DNA of 64,000 bases, taken from NCBI GenBank assembly GCA_039000515.1, contig JBCFYV010000487.1, forward strand, positions 1-64,000, written 5' to 3'. A program made the position numbers and the translations under genes. Numbering within the stretch: the first letter of the stretch is position 1; each line of letters opens with the position of its first letter. A model generated the notes under the pieces. It was not told the origin of the DNA, did no database searches, and saw only the letters and a list, made by a program, of their open reading frames with translations. This document shows, one piece after another, positions 1-10,880 of the stretch. The stretch is from Timema cristinae. Taxonomy: Eukaryota; Arthropoda; Insecta; Phasmatodea; Timematidae.

Positions 1-199
1 CACTAATTTTTAGCTACGATCCGCCACTATTAATGCATTTAAATATTTTAAATACAATAGTACATTTTATTTTCATCTACAGAGCAAGGGGGCGTTTAAA
101 GGAACAACCAACTAAATTCAAAACGACCTAATTGAATGTGTGATGAATAATTTTGGTTAAGATTAAGTCAGAAATAAATTGTGTATTTTTCTAGCAGTA
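1..199. other. AT-rich left edge, no gene seen
   Basis: I see no open frame, RNA or repeat here. It lies directly upstream of the hAT transposase remnant and may be part of that element, but nothing shows it. Confidence 0.3.
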
Positions 200-1376
200 A
201 TGTTGGACAAAAACTACGGACATTACAAAGCTCTCTCAACTTTCGACAGTCCCTCAATATGTGGCATATGGTGATGGTAACATTTATGAACGATTTATTG
301 GTTTTTCAGATGTCAGCAGTGATCGCACTGCAGTTGTTTTAAGTGATCATGTTTTTCGAATTATTTCTCTTTTTAAATTTTGTGAGCAAAAACTTGTAGC
401 ACAAGCGTATTATGGAGCCACCACATTTTCTGGACATTTAAATGGTGTACAAACACTTGTGAAAAAGAGTTGCCCAGGTGCACTCTTCATCCACTGTTAT
501 GCTCACAATCTAAATCTTATTATTTCTCAGTTTGTAAATCATACAACAGAATGCAAGTATTTTTAAGAAATTGAGTGGCATTCCAAATTATTTTCACATT
601 AATCGAAACGAATTAACGCTCTTAATCAATCTGAGGTAAAGAAGCGGTTTCCAACAGTTGCGAGTAACAGGTGGAATTAAAATTTCAGAATTGTGATCAC
701 TGTGAATGAAAATAAAACAGAGCTCATACAGTCTTTTGAGAATATTGCTGATAATCCAGATAGTCGGGATTCTGATGCCTTCGTGACTGCTAGAGGGTAT
801 GCGTCATCATTGAGAAATCTCAATTTCACCTTTCTGCTGAAGGTTTTCAGCAACTTTTTTTTTCTCTCACCGACACACTATTAAAAATTCTTCAAACCAA
901 AACTTTCATTGTGAAATACTGCATCGATAAAGTAAAAGAGACGATTTCTCACCTTAAAGATGCTAGAAACAACTTTGAAGATACGTATAGAAGATTAGAA
1001 GATGATGACAATCTGGAAGCTACTAAGAAGAGACGTAGAAAAGATGAATCATTGAATCCCATTTATAAATATGTACCCTTTATAATGAAATTATTGACAC
1101 CATGGTTGGGCAAATGGAGCTGAGGTTTCAAGATCTTAATGAGCTGCAATTTATTGAGCTGCTAGATTTAAAAACATTCAGAGCTTCTAATCTAGATTTC
1201 CTGACAGTTTATTTTGTCACTTCAGTCAAGCTACTGTAGTCTTTTCAATTTGGCAGTTTTCGGAGTGAATTAGTTTACAGACAAGACTGTGACTGAAATT
1301 ATGAAGTTCTTGGAGGAAACAGACTTAGCGGAAGAAACGTTCCAAGAAACATATAAATTGTGTTGTTTGTTATTAT
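200..1376 (+). pseudogene. hAT transposase remnant (ZMYM1/DUF4371-like), part before the Copia insertion
   Basis: Readable blocks are spread over shifting frames. They include ERFIGFSDVSSDRTA near 280, the AYYGATTFSGHLNGVQ to CPGALFIHCYAHNLNL stretch at 405-515, an asparagine-tryptophan block near 675, and a block at 910-1120 with KYCIDKVKETI. Together they match the order seen in the catalytic region of hAT transposases of the zinc-finger MYM-type-1/DUF4371 group, which cut and paste DNA. Several stops and frameshifts break the frame. The remnant leads straight into the Copia LTR at 1377. The C-terminal dimerisation part resumes beyond the Copia element at 6074. Identification is from family motifs, not from a search. 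Confidence 0.7.
1372..1376. repeat. Left target-site duplication of the Copia element (4 of 5 bases match)
   Basis: The five bases ATTAT directly before the left LTR pair with GTTAT directly after the right LTR, with one difference. Copia-type integrases make 5-bp duplications. Deleting either copy together with the element keeps the hAT frame continuous, which supports the call. Confidence 0.65.
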
Positions 1377-1557
1377 TGAAAGAGTTTGGGAAAAATTATA
1401 GATTGTGATAATTCTTCATTTCTTACAACAAAACAAACGCAGAAACTATTCACAAAAACACAAAGATTCTCTTGAGTTGCTTTAGTTAACAGGATTACCA
1501 CCAGAGTGAAACAAAGTACAGCCTGGGTATTTAGGCGCGAATTACAATATTCTGACA
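1377..1557 (-). repeat. Copia 3' LTR
   Basis: This is a 181-bp LTR, nearly identical to 5894-6073. Small differences include an ACAC versus AC indel near 1460 and a few substitutions. It begins TGAAAGAG and ends TCTGACA on the plus strand. Confidence 0.92.
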
Positions 1558-1572
1558 CACTCCCTTAATGAG
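1558..1572 (-). other. Copia polypurine tract
   Basis: Read on the minus strand, the bases abutting the 3' LTR are purine-rich (core AAGGGAGTG). This is the expected position for priming plus-strand DNA synthesis. Confidence 0.6.
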
Positions 1573-1690
1573 CACCTAATTAAAAAAAAGTTTCTAATGT
1601 CATAGTGGCATTGTTAAACACAATATATATATATATACACACACACACTGAGCATACAAACAAACAAAATTAATTCACCACTTCAAGAAG

Positions 1691-4600
1691 ACTCAGTTAC
1701 CAAATCAGCACATAGTCGTTGAAAAACCTCACGGGATAATGGCTTCGTAAGGATATCGGCAAGCTGATACTTCGATGCGGTGTATCGCAGCTCGATGTCC
1801 CTATGTTCAAATCGCTCCCGAATATAGTGTTAGCGAATAGCTATGTGCTTGGTACGCTTGTGATATTCTGGATTTTTCACAAGTTTTATGGCACTTTGAT
1901 TGTCAACAAAGATCACCGTTGGTGTAGCGGCTTCTTCAAAGATGTCCATGAACATAGTTCTAAGCCACATAGCTTCTTTAGATGCTGCTGAGACTGCCAT
2001 ATATTCAGCTTCGGTGGTTGAGAGGGCTACTGTTTGCTGTCTAGTACTGCTCCAACTAATAGGACCATCTTAGATCTTGAATATGTAGCCCGTTGTCGAT
2101 CGTCTTGTATCAAGGTTCCGGCATAATCAGAGTCTGAATATCCCACAATAGTGATTGGGTCTTCGGACTTTCGATACATGACTCCATAGTTGGCTGTGGC
2201 TTTGAGATATTTAATAATTTTCTTGATACTGTTCCAGTGGTTTTTGTCAAAGTTGTTGCAATATTTGCTGACCTGCCCCACTGCAAATGCTATATCAGGT
2301 CGACTAACTGTGCAAATAAATATTAATGTGCCAACTGCTTCCCTGTATGGTACATGCTTCATTAATTGGTCTTCTGCTGCTGCTTGTAGGCGAATACTGG
2401 AATCTGCAGGCACGCTACAAGGATTAGCGTCCTGAAGATTGAATCTTTTGACAATCTGGTGTATGTAGGTTGATTTTCCAATGAAGAGTGTACCATCTTC
2501 TCTGTTATAGTGCATCTGCATCCCCACAAAGAATTCTACTGATGATGTCGTGATCTCAAAACCCTTCTGCAACTCATTGATTACAACGTTACAAGATGTT
2601 TTATTCGGCCCCATCACAAGACCATCGTTGACAAAAAGGATTAGAAAGACACGATTCCCCTTAACATCGGCTTTGTAGATACACTTGTCTCCATTAAATT
2701 GCCTGAAGCCAAAATCCTTTATGAATTGGTCGAACTTTCGATTCCAACATCGTGACGATTGCTTCAGACCATAAATACTCTTAATGAGTTTACAAACAAC
2801 ATTTGAATCTACCTGTATCCCTTCTGGAGGACTCGTGTATATCTCCTCTTCAAGATCTCCATTAAGGAATGCGGTTTTGACATCAAATTGAGTTAGTTCA
2901 TAGTCAAATCTAACTTCAATAGATAGGAGCACTCTAATCGAATCATAGCGAGTTGTGGGGGAAAATGTTTCATTGTAGTTTATTCCCAACTTTTGTGTGT
3001 AACCTTTTGCACACAAACGTGCTTTATATCTCGTAATCTCACCCAAAGAGTTTCTTTTAATTTTAAAGACCCATCTTGAGCCAATGGGTTTCTTCCCTTC
3101 AGGTAATGATACCATTGTCCATGTGTCATTTTTCTCTAAGGCGTCAACTTCCTCTTTCATAGCAGTTTCCCACTTGAATTTGTCCGGGCATGTAACAGCT
3201 TCATAATAAGTACTAGGAGTATCTTCCTCAACGCAGAGAAGATTCTCAGTGAATCTTGCTGGTGGCTTTAACACACTACGAGGTCTGAGGTTATGAGTAG
3301 GCCTAGACATCTTGTATGGTTCATCCTCTTGAAGAATTTCTGCTGGTGGCTCACCCGGCTCTGTCTCTGGGGATGTCTTCTTAGTCTCATAGTCTTCTTG
3401 GCTCTCGACTTCAGCTTCTTCATCACAGTCAATTTTCATGGGCACGTAATGGATAGGTTTTTCAAAACCTTGTTGTGCTTCATTGAAGAGAACATTTCTT
3501 GATATTTAATTTTCTTATAGTGTCAGGATCGTACAGCCTGTAGTTGGTAGAATTTCCATCATATCCAACAAGTATCATCTTCTTGGATTTCTTATCCAAC
3601 TTCTTTCTTCCATTTTGCACCAGCATATAGGCTTCACATCTAAACGTCCTTACATGCGACAGCTGAGGCTTTTTGCCGGTCCACAGTTCGAGGGGTGTGG
3701 AGTTATGTGCCTGCTTTGTAGGTGTACGGTTTAATATGTATACAGCACAATTTACAGCTTCCGCCCAAAGCTCTTGAGGGAGGTTACTGCTGCAAAGCAT
3801 CGCCCGGGCACTCTCAACAATTGTGCGCATATCTCTCTCTGAGCGAGAGTTTTGTTCGGGTGTGTATGGCGCTTTTCTCTCAGAAATGATCCCTTTTGAG
3901 GCCAGAAAATCCTGAAATTCTACATTTATGTATTCTGTACCATTGTCTGTATGGAGTATTTGCACACTTCGCTTGTATTTTGTTTCTACAATCTTACAAA
4001 AATCTTTAAACATTGTAGTGTATCACTTTTATGTTTAATGAAAGCCAACCAGAGTAGTCATCTTTGAAAGTAACAAAGTACTTAGCTCCTCCTACAAACT
4101 CGACTGGCATGACACCAAGATCACTGTATATTAACTCACCAACCTTCATTTTCTGGTGGGCTGGGTCGTTGAACGGGAGCTTGTGGTTCTTTCCATATGC
4201 ACAGCCAGGGCAAAAGAAATTGTCTACATCACTCAGATCTACACCCTCGGCTAAGCCTTTAGAGACTAACTCCTTCAAAGCTCTAACATTGATGTGTCCG
4301 AGGCGTTCGTGCCATAGCTTTAAACTAATCTGAGTGACAGAATTGGCTTCATTTGAGGTTAAAGTCTGAAAAAGCATTTTATACATGTTATTTGGCTGGC
4401 GTTCACCACAAGCAACCAACTTTCCTTTTTCAAAAACTTCTACAAAATTGTCTGATTTTACTATTTTCATTCCTAGCTTGGTGATTTTTCCTCAGACATG
4501 AGGTTCTTTTTCAGTTCCGGAACAAATAGGACATCTCTAATGACCGAGTCATACCACTGACCATTCAGCAACTTACGAATCATCACATCACCTTTCCCTC

Positions 4601-5579
4601 TGACAGAAAGCTTGTGGTTGTCACCAAGACGCACAGAATAACCATCACTAACCTCTTAAAACTTGTCAAAGTAGTCTCTGTGCCAAGTCATATGGCTGGA
4701 AGACCCACTATCCATAGTCCAAGTATTCTCATCAGAAAGAGAAATACATGCATTTGCTTCCTCAACATTAAAGGCAGAAAAATTTGACTGGTTATTTTTG
4801 ACTTTATCAGAGACTGGTCGATTTTTCTTCTCACTCCGGCAGTCACGGGCAAGATGGCCTTTACGTTGGCAGTTATAACAGGTAAGTTTTCTTATGGTTT
4901 GGTTACTTTGTTTTCCTGCTTCATAAAACCGTGGTTTATGTCCACGAGATTTAGTTTCTCGGTTAGCTATAGAAGCTAAAGCGGTTTCTTGCTCTTCCCC
5001 CTTAGTCAGGCTCGCCTCTTCATCAATCAGACGGGATGTCAAATTGGCGATGGTTTGTTTGTCCTCACTCATGGAAAGCTAGGCCTGTCTGAAACTCTTA
5101 TATTTCAGAGGTAGACTACTCAAGATCTTGTTCATGATAGCTAGATCACTGACTGAATCTCAGATCTCTTTTATTTGTCGGACAAGAGCTTCCACTTTGG
5201 CGATGTGTTGAGCCACTGAATCGGCCGAGCTCCATTGATAATGATAGAAACGCTCATGTACTATCATTTTATTTGTTTCTGATATGTGCTCGTAAATGGA
5301 ATCTAGTTTGCTTAGAATTTCATAGGAGGATTTACAGTTTCTAATCAAGGCAATCTGACTGAGCTCCATAGCTGAGGTAAGGGTAAACATAGCTATGGCG
5401 TCCCTTTGTTGCCATAGATCGATTGCCTTATTTGCATTTACAGTAGGCATAGCTTCCTCACCTTTTGCGATTTTGAAAATACCTTTGGCGCGTAGAGCGC
5501 ATGTCAACTGGAACTTCCACTGCTGGTAGTTACTACCATTAAACTTATTAACACTTGATATGTCGATCTTTTCCGACAT
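1691..5579 (-). pseudogene. Copia gag-pol polyprotein, disrupted
   Basis: Reading on the minus strand from an ATG at 5579. The gag region starts MSEKIDISSVNKFNG. A zinc knuckle CYNCQRKGHLARDC lies near 4860, and an aspartic protease motif (WTMDSGSSSHM) near 4710. An integrase with a CPGC zinc-binding segment follows near 4210, with an aspartate block (TDNGTEY) near 3940 and a glutamate block (ERDMRT) near 3840. The reverse transcriptase has FDVKTAFLNGDLEEEIY near 2870. RNase H ends near 1691 with VFVDNQSA-like and LADILTKPL-like blocks. Nonsense codons lie in frame at 5160, 5079 and 4656. At least two frameshifts separate protease, integrase and reverse transcriptase. The usual YVDD catalytic box reads FVND, so the enzyme would be inactive even if translated. 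Confidence 0.9.
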
Positions 5580-5876
5580 TTTGACTAAAGTTCAAGGTTA
5601 AGATCAAAGTCTATTCTTACAGAAACAGATTCTATTAAGTAAATACACTTATTAGCATACAATTACTTGAAACTTCAATTTTTAGTTTAACTGATAAACA
5701 TACATTTTCCGTGAGAATGTTCACTTAAATATTATGACACTAAACTTAATGTGCTCATGAAAAACAACTTTCTTGCGACGTTAACAGCCACGGCAGCATG
5801 GATAACTCGAGCAACAAAAACTACGAAACTGATTCGTTTTATCTTTAGAGAACCAACAACGCATTAGGAACTAATC

Positions 5877-5890
5877 CTGGGCCCATAACC
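5877..5890 (-). other. Copia primer binding site (tRNA-iMet anticodon-arm type)
   Basis: On the plus strand the bases CTGGGCCCATAACC match the anticodon arm of initiator methionine tRNA. On the element's own strand this gives the complementary primer site three bases inside the 5' LTR. Drosophila copia is known to prime from an internal tRNA-iMet half-molecule, and this fits that pattern. Confidence 0.75.
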
Positions 5891-5893
5891 TAT

Positions 5894-6073
5894 TGAAAGA
5901 GTTTGGGAAAAATTATAGATTGTGATAATTCTTCATTTCTTACAACAAAACAAAACGTAGAAACTATTCACAAAAACAAAGATTCTCTTGAGTTGATTTA
6001 GTTAACAGGATTACCACCAGAGTGAAACAAAGTACATCCTGGGTATTTAGACGCGAATTACAATATTCTGACA
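5894..6073 (-). repeat. Copia 5' LTR
   Basis: This is a 180-bp LTR, the partner of 1377-1557 and in the same orientation. It is followed at 6074-6078 by GTTAT, the right copy of the target duplication. Confidence 0.92.
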
Positions 6074-6380
6074 GTTATCAACAATATCAGTAAGCACATC
6101 CACTGTTGAGCGCACCTTCTATTGTTTGAAACGTATAAAGACAACTGTGCGTAACACCCAGCGTGAGAATAGACTCTCCACACTTACCCTGTTGTCAGTT
6201 GTTAGAAACGTATAAAAACAACTGTGCGTAACGCCCAGCGTGAGAATAGGCTCTCCACACTTACCCTGTTGTCAGCTGAAAAAGGCTTTCTAGGTGAACT
6301 GGAAGGTTAAAAATCATTCTATGACGCTGTTATCGACAAATTAATTCAGAAATGTGACAGAAGGATCGCACTAATATACA
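6074..6380 (+). pseudogene. hAT transposase C-terminal remnant (after the Copia insertion)
   Basis: The first bases read LSTISVSTSTVERTF and then CLKRIKTTVRN. This is the hAT C-terminal dimerisation block (normally like TASVERSFSALKRIK). It joins in frame to the end of the left remnant at 1376 once Copia and one target duplication are removed. A segment of about 74 bp starting near 6130 (GAAACGTATAAAGACAAC) is duplicated in tandem at about 6205. This breaks the frame. Confidence 0.75.
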
Positions 6381-6760
6381 CATATAAGCAAGATTCCACA
6401 ATTATTTTTTATTTATATTTTACTTATTTATGTGTTTATATTTAATCGTGTTGTTGTTTAATTTATTTCTTTATTTATGTATTTGTTTGTTTATTCCATG
6501 TCTAATTATTTTGAACCGGTTGAAGGGAGCTAAATTGCATAACTTATGACCTGTAAAAGTGTATTTGCTAAGTTACATATTGTACATTATATGGAGAGTA
6601 TTCCTCTTTAACCCTATATTGAAAGGAGTCTTCGAACCTAGTCCTGTTTGAGAAAAGTCACCGCACGCCAATGGTCTCTATCAATCTCGGCTGCAGATCT
6701 AATATTTTCTAACACTTCATTTACTTTTGTAAAAAATGCTAGCGGAATATTAACCTGGAC
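6381..6760. other. AT-rich stretch, no gene seen
   Basis: Runs of TTTAT and TTATTTAT dominate up to about 6500. No convincing frame was found. The first part is probably the 3' flank of the hAT gene. Confidence 0.3.
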
Positions 6761-6844
6761 CTACTTGTGAATATGTTGCCTGTGTCTGTCATCCTCAGCT
6801 GCAGCGACCAGGAGCAAAACCTCCTCCTCTGAAGACGAATCCAT
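6761..6844 (-). pseudogene. Possible PIF/Harbinger transposase N-terminal fragment
   Basis: A 27-residue frame starts MDSSSEEEVLLLVAAAEDD and ends at a TAG. Acidic starts of this type (EEVLLLxAAA) occur at the N-terminus of Harbinger-family nucleases. The match is short and could be chance. It lies beside the palindromic element at 7001-7421, which could be a non-autonomous relative, but I see no shared terminal sequence proving that. Confidence 0.25.
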
Positions 6845-7000
6845 GACTGACTGAAGATGAATCGCGTGGCAAACCATGAGATCTACCTTTTCTTAGGGGT
6901 AGGTCATCTTATCGACGCTTTCAACCTGCTGCGATAAAATCACGTGGTGCTATAATCGGCTCTGTGCGATAGGTATCTTGGATAGTGGGTAATGGATATC

Positions 7001-7421
7001 TTATTTCTTAGACCGGATGGCCAAGGAGAGATCTTCCTAGCTACCCATAAGAAATAATGAATTAGTGCCTTAAACTTTCAGCACTTACTAGTAAAATTGA
7101 GCACTAACGTAACACAAACGATGGGCGCTTTCAAAAACCGGGTGGCTATAAAGGCTCCCATAGACAGGTGCGATATATTATCGCGCGATAATCTTCCCAT
7201 TGTTTTTAAAATGTGAACGCACGTGTGCGTTTAAAAACCACTGGGAAGATTATCACGCCTGTCTGTGGGAGCCTTTATAGCCACCCGGTTTTTGAAAGCG
7301 CCCATCGTTTGTGTTACGTTAGTGCTTGATTTTACTAGTAAGAAAATTTAAGGCACTAATTCATGATTTTTTTATGGGTAGCTAGGAAGATCTCTCCTTG
7401 GCCATCCGGTCTAAGAAATAA
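7001..7421. mobile_element. Fold-back (near-perfect palindrome) element, 421 bp
   Basis: The left arm starts TTATTTCTTAGACCGGATGG and the right arm ends with its reverse complement (CCATCCGGTCTAAGAAATAA). The arms stay complementary almost all the way to a centre near 7222 (ACGCACGTGTGCGT). The blocks GGCGCTTTCAAAAACCGG, GGCTATAAAGGCTCCCA and TAATCTTCCCA appear in both. No protein is encoded. This is the structure of a snap-back MITE or fold-back element. Confidence 0.8.
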
Positions 7422-7439
7422 TCAAGATGTTCATTTTTT

Positions 7440-7490
7440 TGAAAACGCCCATCGTTTGTGCTACGTTAGTGCTGGTTAGTGCCCGATTTT
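7440..7490. repeat. Third partial copy of the fold-back inner sequence
   Basis: GAAAACGCCCATCGTTTGTG, then CTACGTTAGTGCT, repeats the inner part of the right arm of the 7001-7421 palindrome in the same orientation. Confidence 0.6.
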
Positions 7491-8690
7491 AATATTTATC
7501 CTCCAATTTTTATTTTTTATTTTTTTTCATTTTGACAACCTAGTACCTTAAATTTAATTTATGTTAAGCAGTAATATATATAATATGGGCGTATAGCTCA
7601 AACGGGCAGTAAGACGCGATGCTAAAAAAATATATATAAAAATAAATTAATCCAAAAATTTTATTTCTAATTTATTGTATATTGTAAATATACGAATTTT
7701 AAAGGGTTTTGTGTTATTTTTAATGTTTTACTGTTTTAATTCTTATATTTTATAAAATATCCTTTCAACTTTCGATTTAATCAAGCTATTCTTTAATGTT
7801 CTTATCTTTTACCAGCCTATAATCAATAAAAAAACTTTTTATTTAATATAACGCTCCTTAATACAAACATTTTAGAATAAGTATCTTATAAAATGTCCAA
7901 CTTCAGATTAATATTAATGCTCTATGCAAGGATCATTATCAAATTTATATTCACTTAGCAATTTAACCATCATAATAAAAAGTATGATATTTTCAAAGAA
8001 AATATTAGTGCTTTCCATTGTTTTTTAGTTTTAACTTGAATAAATCAATCAATTTTGATTTGTATTTATTAAGTATTTATTTGGAGTATTTTTTCACGAT
8101 TCTTTTTTTTATCATATCCATGATAAATAATTATTGTAAGGTTTGAAAATATTCACCTTGAAAGTAATTTAAAATTATTAAAAATTTCCAAACTATGTTT
8201 AGAGAAATGTTTGCTGTTAAATATCAACTGCTATATTTAGGTTTTGTTGACCAAGAAGTAAAAATAAAACTATAAATGATATGTTAAATTGCAAAACTTG
8301 TCTTATTCATCATGTGTAAGCCATGTGCAGTACATGCCTGATTATCTTTCGTAGAAATCTTTTCTTGAATACTAATCTGCCCTACCCTAACATCTCTTTC
8401 CCCCGAAATTTCCTAAAGCTCTTGACAAACAATATTTGGGGGCTCATAGTATAATTGTGCCTAGGGTTGCAGATATTTTAAATGCACCACTTGACCTTAT
8501 ATTGTTTATGTAGGCTATCCAGTATTTAATTTTAATTAGAGGTACATTTAATAAATAACCCGTGGAAAAAGCATTATTTAAATTATTTTTAATTTCAAAA
8601 TTTTTGAATATAAAGCATTTCTTGAAGAAACAATACTGATATAAATAGAAGATAAAAAGCAAAGAAATATTCACATTAAATAAATTAGTA
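7491..8690. other. AT-rich non-coding stretch with a SINE-tail-like motif
   Basis: No gene is visible. At 7588-7622 the sequence GTATAGCTCAAACGGGCAGT followed by AAGACGCGATGC resembles the 3' tail shared by the SINE copies elsewhere in the window (GTATAACCCGAACGGGTAGT followed by AAGACG). The rest is AT-rich. Confidence 0.35.
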
Positions 8691-8692
8691 AA

Positions 8693-8952
8693 TTAGGACA
8701 TAGTGGTTTGTTTGGTAGGAAATGGACTGTATAGTTTAGTATTCACAACCACGGGATGTTTATGGTATACGACACTCTTATACACGAGACGACATCCAAA
8801 GCGAGACTGGCTGCCTACGACCAGTAATGCGAGCGCACTCGATCCCGTTAACAGAAAGCACAACAGACACCAACCAAGTTTCTTGTCGCCAAAACAACAC
8901 AGTAACCATAGTTCAAAATAAAACAATATGCACATATACAAGCCCCTAACAT
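8693..8952 (-). repeat. BEL/Pao 3' LTR (outer boundary approximate)
   Basis: On the minus strand a purine-rich tract (AAGGGGGGCGGGA) just downstream of the pol stop is followed by TGTTAGGGGCTTGTATATG. TGTTAG is the typical start of a BEL/Pao LTR. The sequence then runs about 260 bp to near 8693. No second LTR or clear target duplication was found, so the outer end is a guess. Confidence 0.6.
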
Positions 8953-8982
8953 CCCGCCCCCCTTGAAATACTCGTATTTCAA

Positions 8983-10880
8983 TTAGTTTGAGGGAGACAA
9001 TTTCACCACTGGTCTGATGAGGACACCTTGTGCAGTACGAACTTGAACGACACGCACTATGCCATCGGGACCAGGGAATGTTTTCGCCACACGTCCTAGT
9101 CGCCAACGTAGTGGAGGCATGTTTGGTTCCTTGATGAGGACTAGGACCCCTTCTTGAAGGTTGTCTTGTGGATGACTCCACTTGGCTTTGGGCTGGAGTT
9201 GATGGAGGTAGTCTTGATGCCAACGCTTCCAGAAAGACTGGTGGATTTGCTGAAGGAGGCCCCATCTCGTCAGACGATTGACTGGAGTGGCGGTGATATC
9301 AGACTCTGGTAGTATCTGTGGTGGTCCCAAGGTTAGGAAGTTACGGGGTTAGTGATGACAAATCGCTGGGATCTGCTGATAAAGCACAAAGTGGTCGTGA
9401 ATTGAGAGTGACTTCAATTTGGGTCAAGACAGTGTACAGTTCTTCATAAGTTAGGATCTGAGAGCCAATAGTTTTGAGGAGCAATGACTTGACTGATCGT
9501 CAAAGTCCTCCAAAATGTGGAGTTGCGGGGGGATTAAAGTGCCAGGTGATGTTATGGCCAACGAGCTGCCTACTAAAAACTTCATTGTTGTCAGAATCTG
9601 TGAGAAACCTTTGAAGAGTGGAGAGCTGTCTATTAGCACAAACAAAATTAGTTCCGCAGTCACTGAACATATCTGAACAATGTCCTCGACGTGTGATAAA
9701 ACAATGAAATGCCGCAAGAAAGGCTTCAGTTGATAAGTCTGACACCAGTTCTAGGTGAATAGCCTTCGTGGAGAAGCAGACAAATAGGCAAATATAGGAC
9801 AAACAGGTTCTAGGTTTGCGTACTCGAGCCATTGTGATTATGAATGAATGGACCTCCATAGTCGACACCTGTCTTCAAAAAGGGTTTGGCTTGACAAACA
9901 TGAGCTGCCGGGAGACTTCCCATGGCTGGTGTCAATAAGGTTGGACGAAACTTGAAACATTTTAGACATTTGCGTAGCCGCAATCTGATTGTATTTCGCG
10001 AATCAATTATCAAGAACTCACGCTGAAGTAAGGACTGTAAGTTGTGTGGTCCTGGATGTAGATGATCAACGTGTAGTTGGTCAATTAGAAGTTCCACGAG
10101 ACGACTCCTCTTCGGGAGTAGGATAGGATGTTTTTATTCAAAGGACAGATTGGATCGTTGAAGGCGGCTGCCGACTCTTAAAACACCAGCAGAATCGAGA
10201 AAGGGATTTAGCCTTTGTACTGAGGATGAACAAGGTTGATCCTTGACAATACGAGCAATATCATCAGCAAAGTCGATCTGTTGGGTTTGTTTGACCCAAA
10301 ATTACAGAGCCTTGTGTAGTACATCAACTTGCAAGGGTCCGGTGGGTGCGACACGTCCAGGGCAAGAAGCACACACAAAACGAAAACAATACGCTATTAC
10401 ACGTCTTATTTTTGATAAGGACGAAAACTTGTCTAACAGGTCCAGAATGTTGGTGTCAGGGGTGACTGTAGTCAGTGTAAGGGTTTTGCTTTCTTCAATA
10501 GGTTCAGCTAAGCGAGACAATTCCATAGGTTGCGGCCAATTGGTTGAATCCTCCATAAGCCCCAAGGGTCCTGCCCACCAAAGTGGGTGCTCAACAAGCT
10601 GAGAGGGAAACAACCCACGAGAGGCACAATCAGCCCGGTTTTGCTCTGAAGGTATATGGTGCCACCATTCGGGGGAAGTGAGATCTTGGATCTTACTCAC
10701 ACGATTGGCAACAAATGTTTTCCACAGGTGGGATGAAGATTGGATCCAGGCCAATGTTATTGTAGAGTCTGTCCCAGGCGTAGACCTTGTCAATTTTCAA
10801 GAGGGATTAGGTTTCCATTAGCAAGGGTAACATGCGTGCCAAGACTAACGCCGCACATAGTTCCGATTTAGATGTTAGAA
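8983..10880 (-). pseudogene. BEL/Pao retrotransposon pol: RNase H end and integrase, 5'-truncated
   Basis: On the minus strand, RNase H traces begin near 10870 (ELCAALVLARMLPL). A connection block follows (DSTITLAWIQSSSHLWKTF, then NRADCASRG and HPLWWAGP) and then the integrase. The integrase zinc-binding segment near 10070 reads HVDHLHPG and later CLKC. Catalytic blocks GVDYGGPF and SDCGTNF lie near 9870 and 9650. The third block reads PPATPHFGGL, where the following Trp-Glu is replaced by a stop and Arg. Near 9330-8983 lies the BEL C-terminal block (WRLGRVAKTFPGPDG then VRVVQVRT and GVLIRPVVKLSP). Gag, protease and most of the reverse transcriptase are missing. Stops and frameshifts occur throughout. 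Confidence 0.85.

Larger units (their letters stand above)
1377..6073 (-). mobile_element. Copia-type LTR retrotransposon, decayed, nested in a hAT gene
   Basis: The element is 4.7 kb and lies on the minus strand. It is bounded by two near-identical LTRs (1377-1557 and 5894-6073) that begin TG and end CA. It carries a primer binding site next to the right LTR, a purine-rich tract next to the left LTR, and one long gag-pol region in the order gag, zinc knuckle, protease, integrase, reverse transcriptase, RNase H. That order is diagnostic of Ty1/Copia. Stops and frameshifts in gag-pol and a changed catalytic site in the reverse transcriptase make it non-autonomous. Confidence 0.93.
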
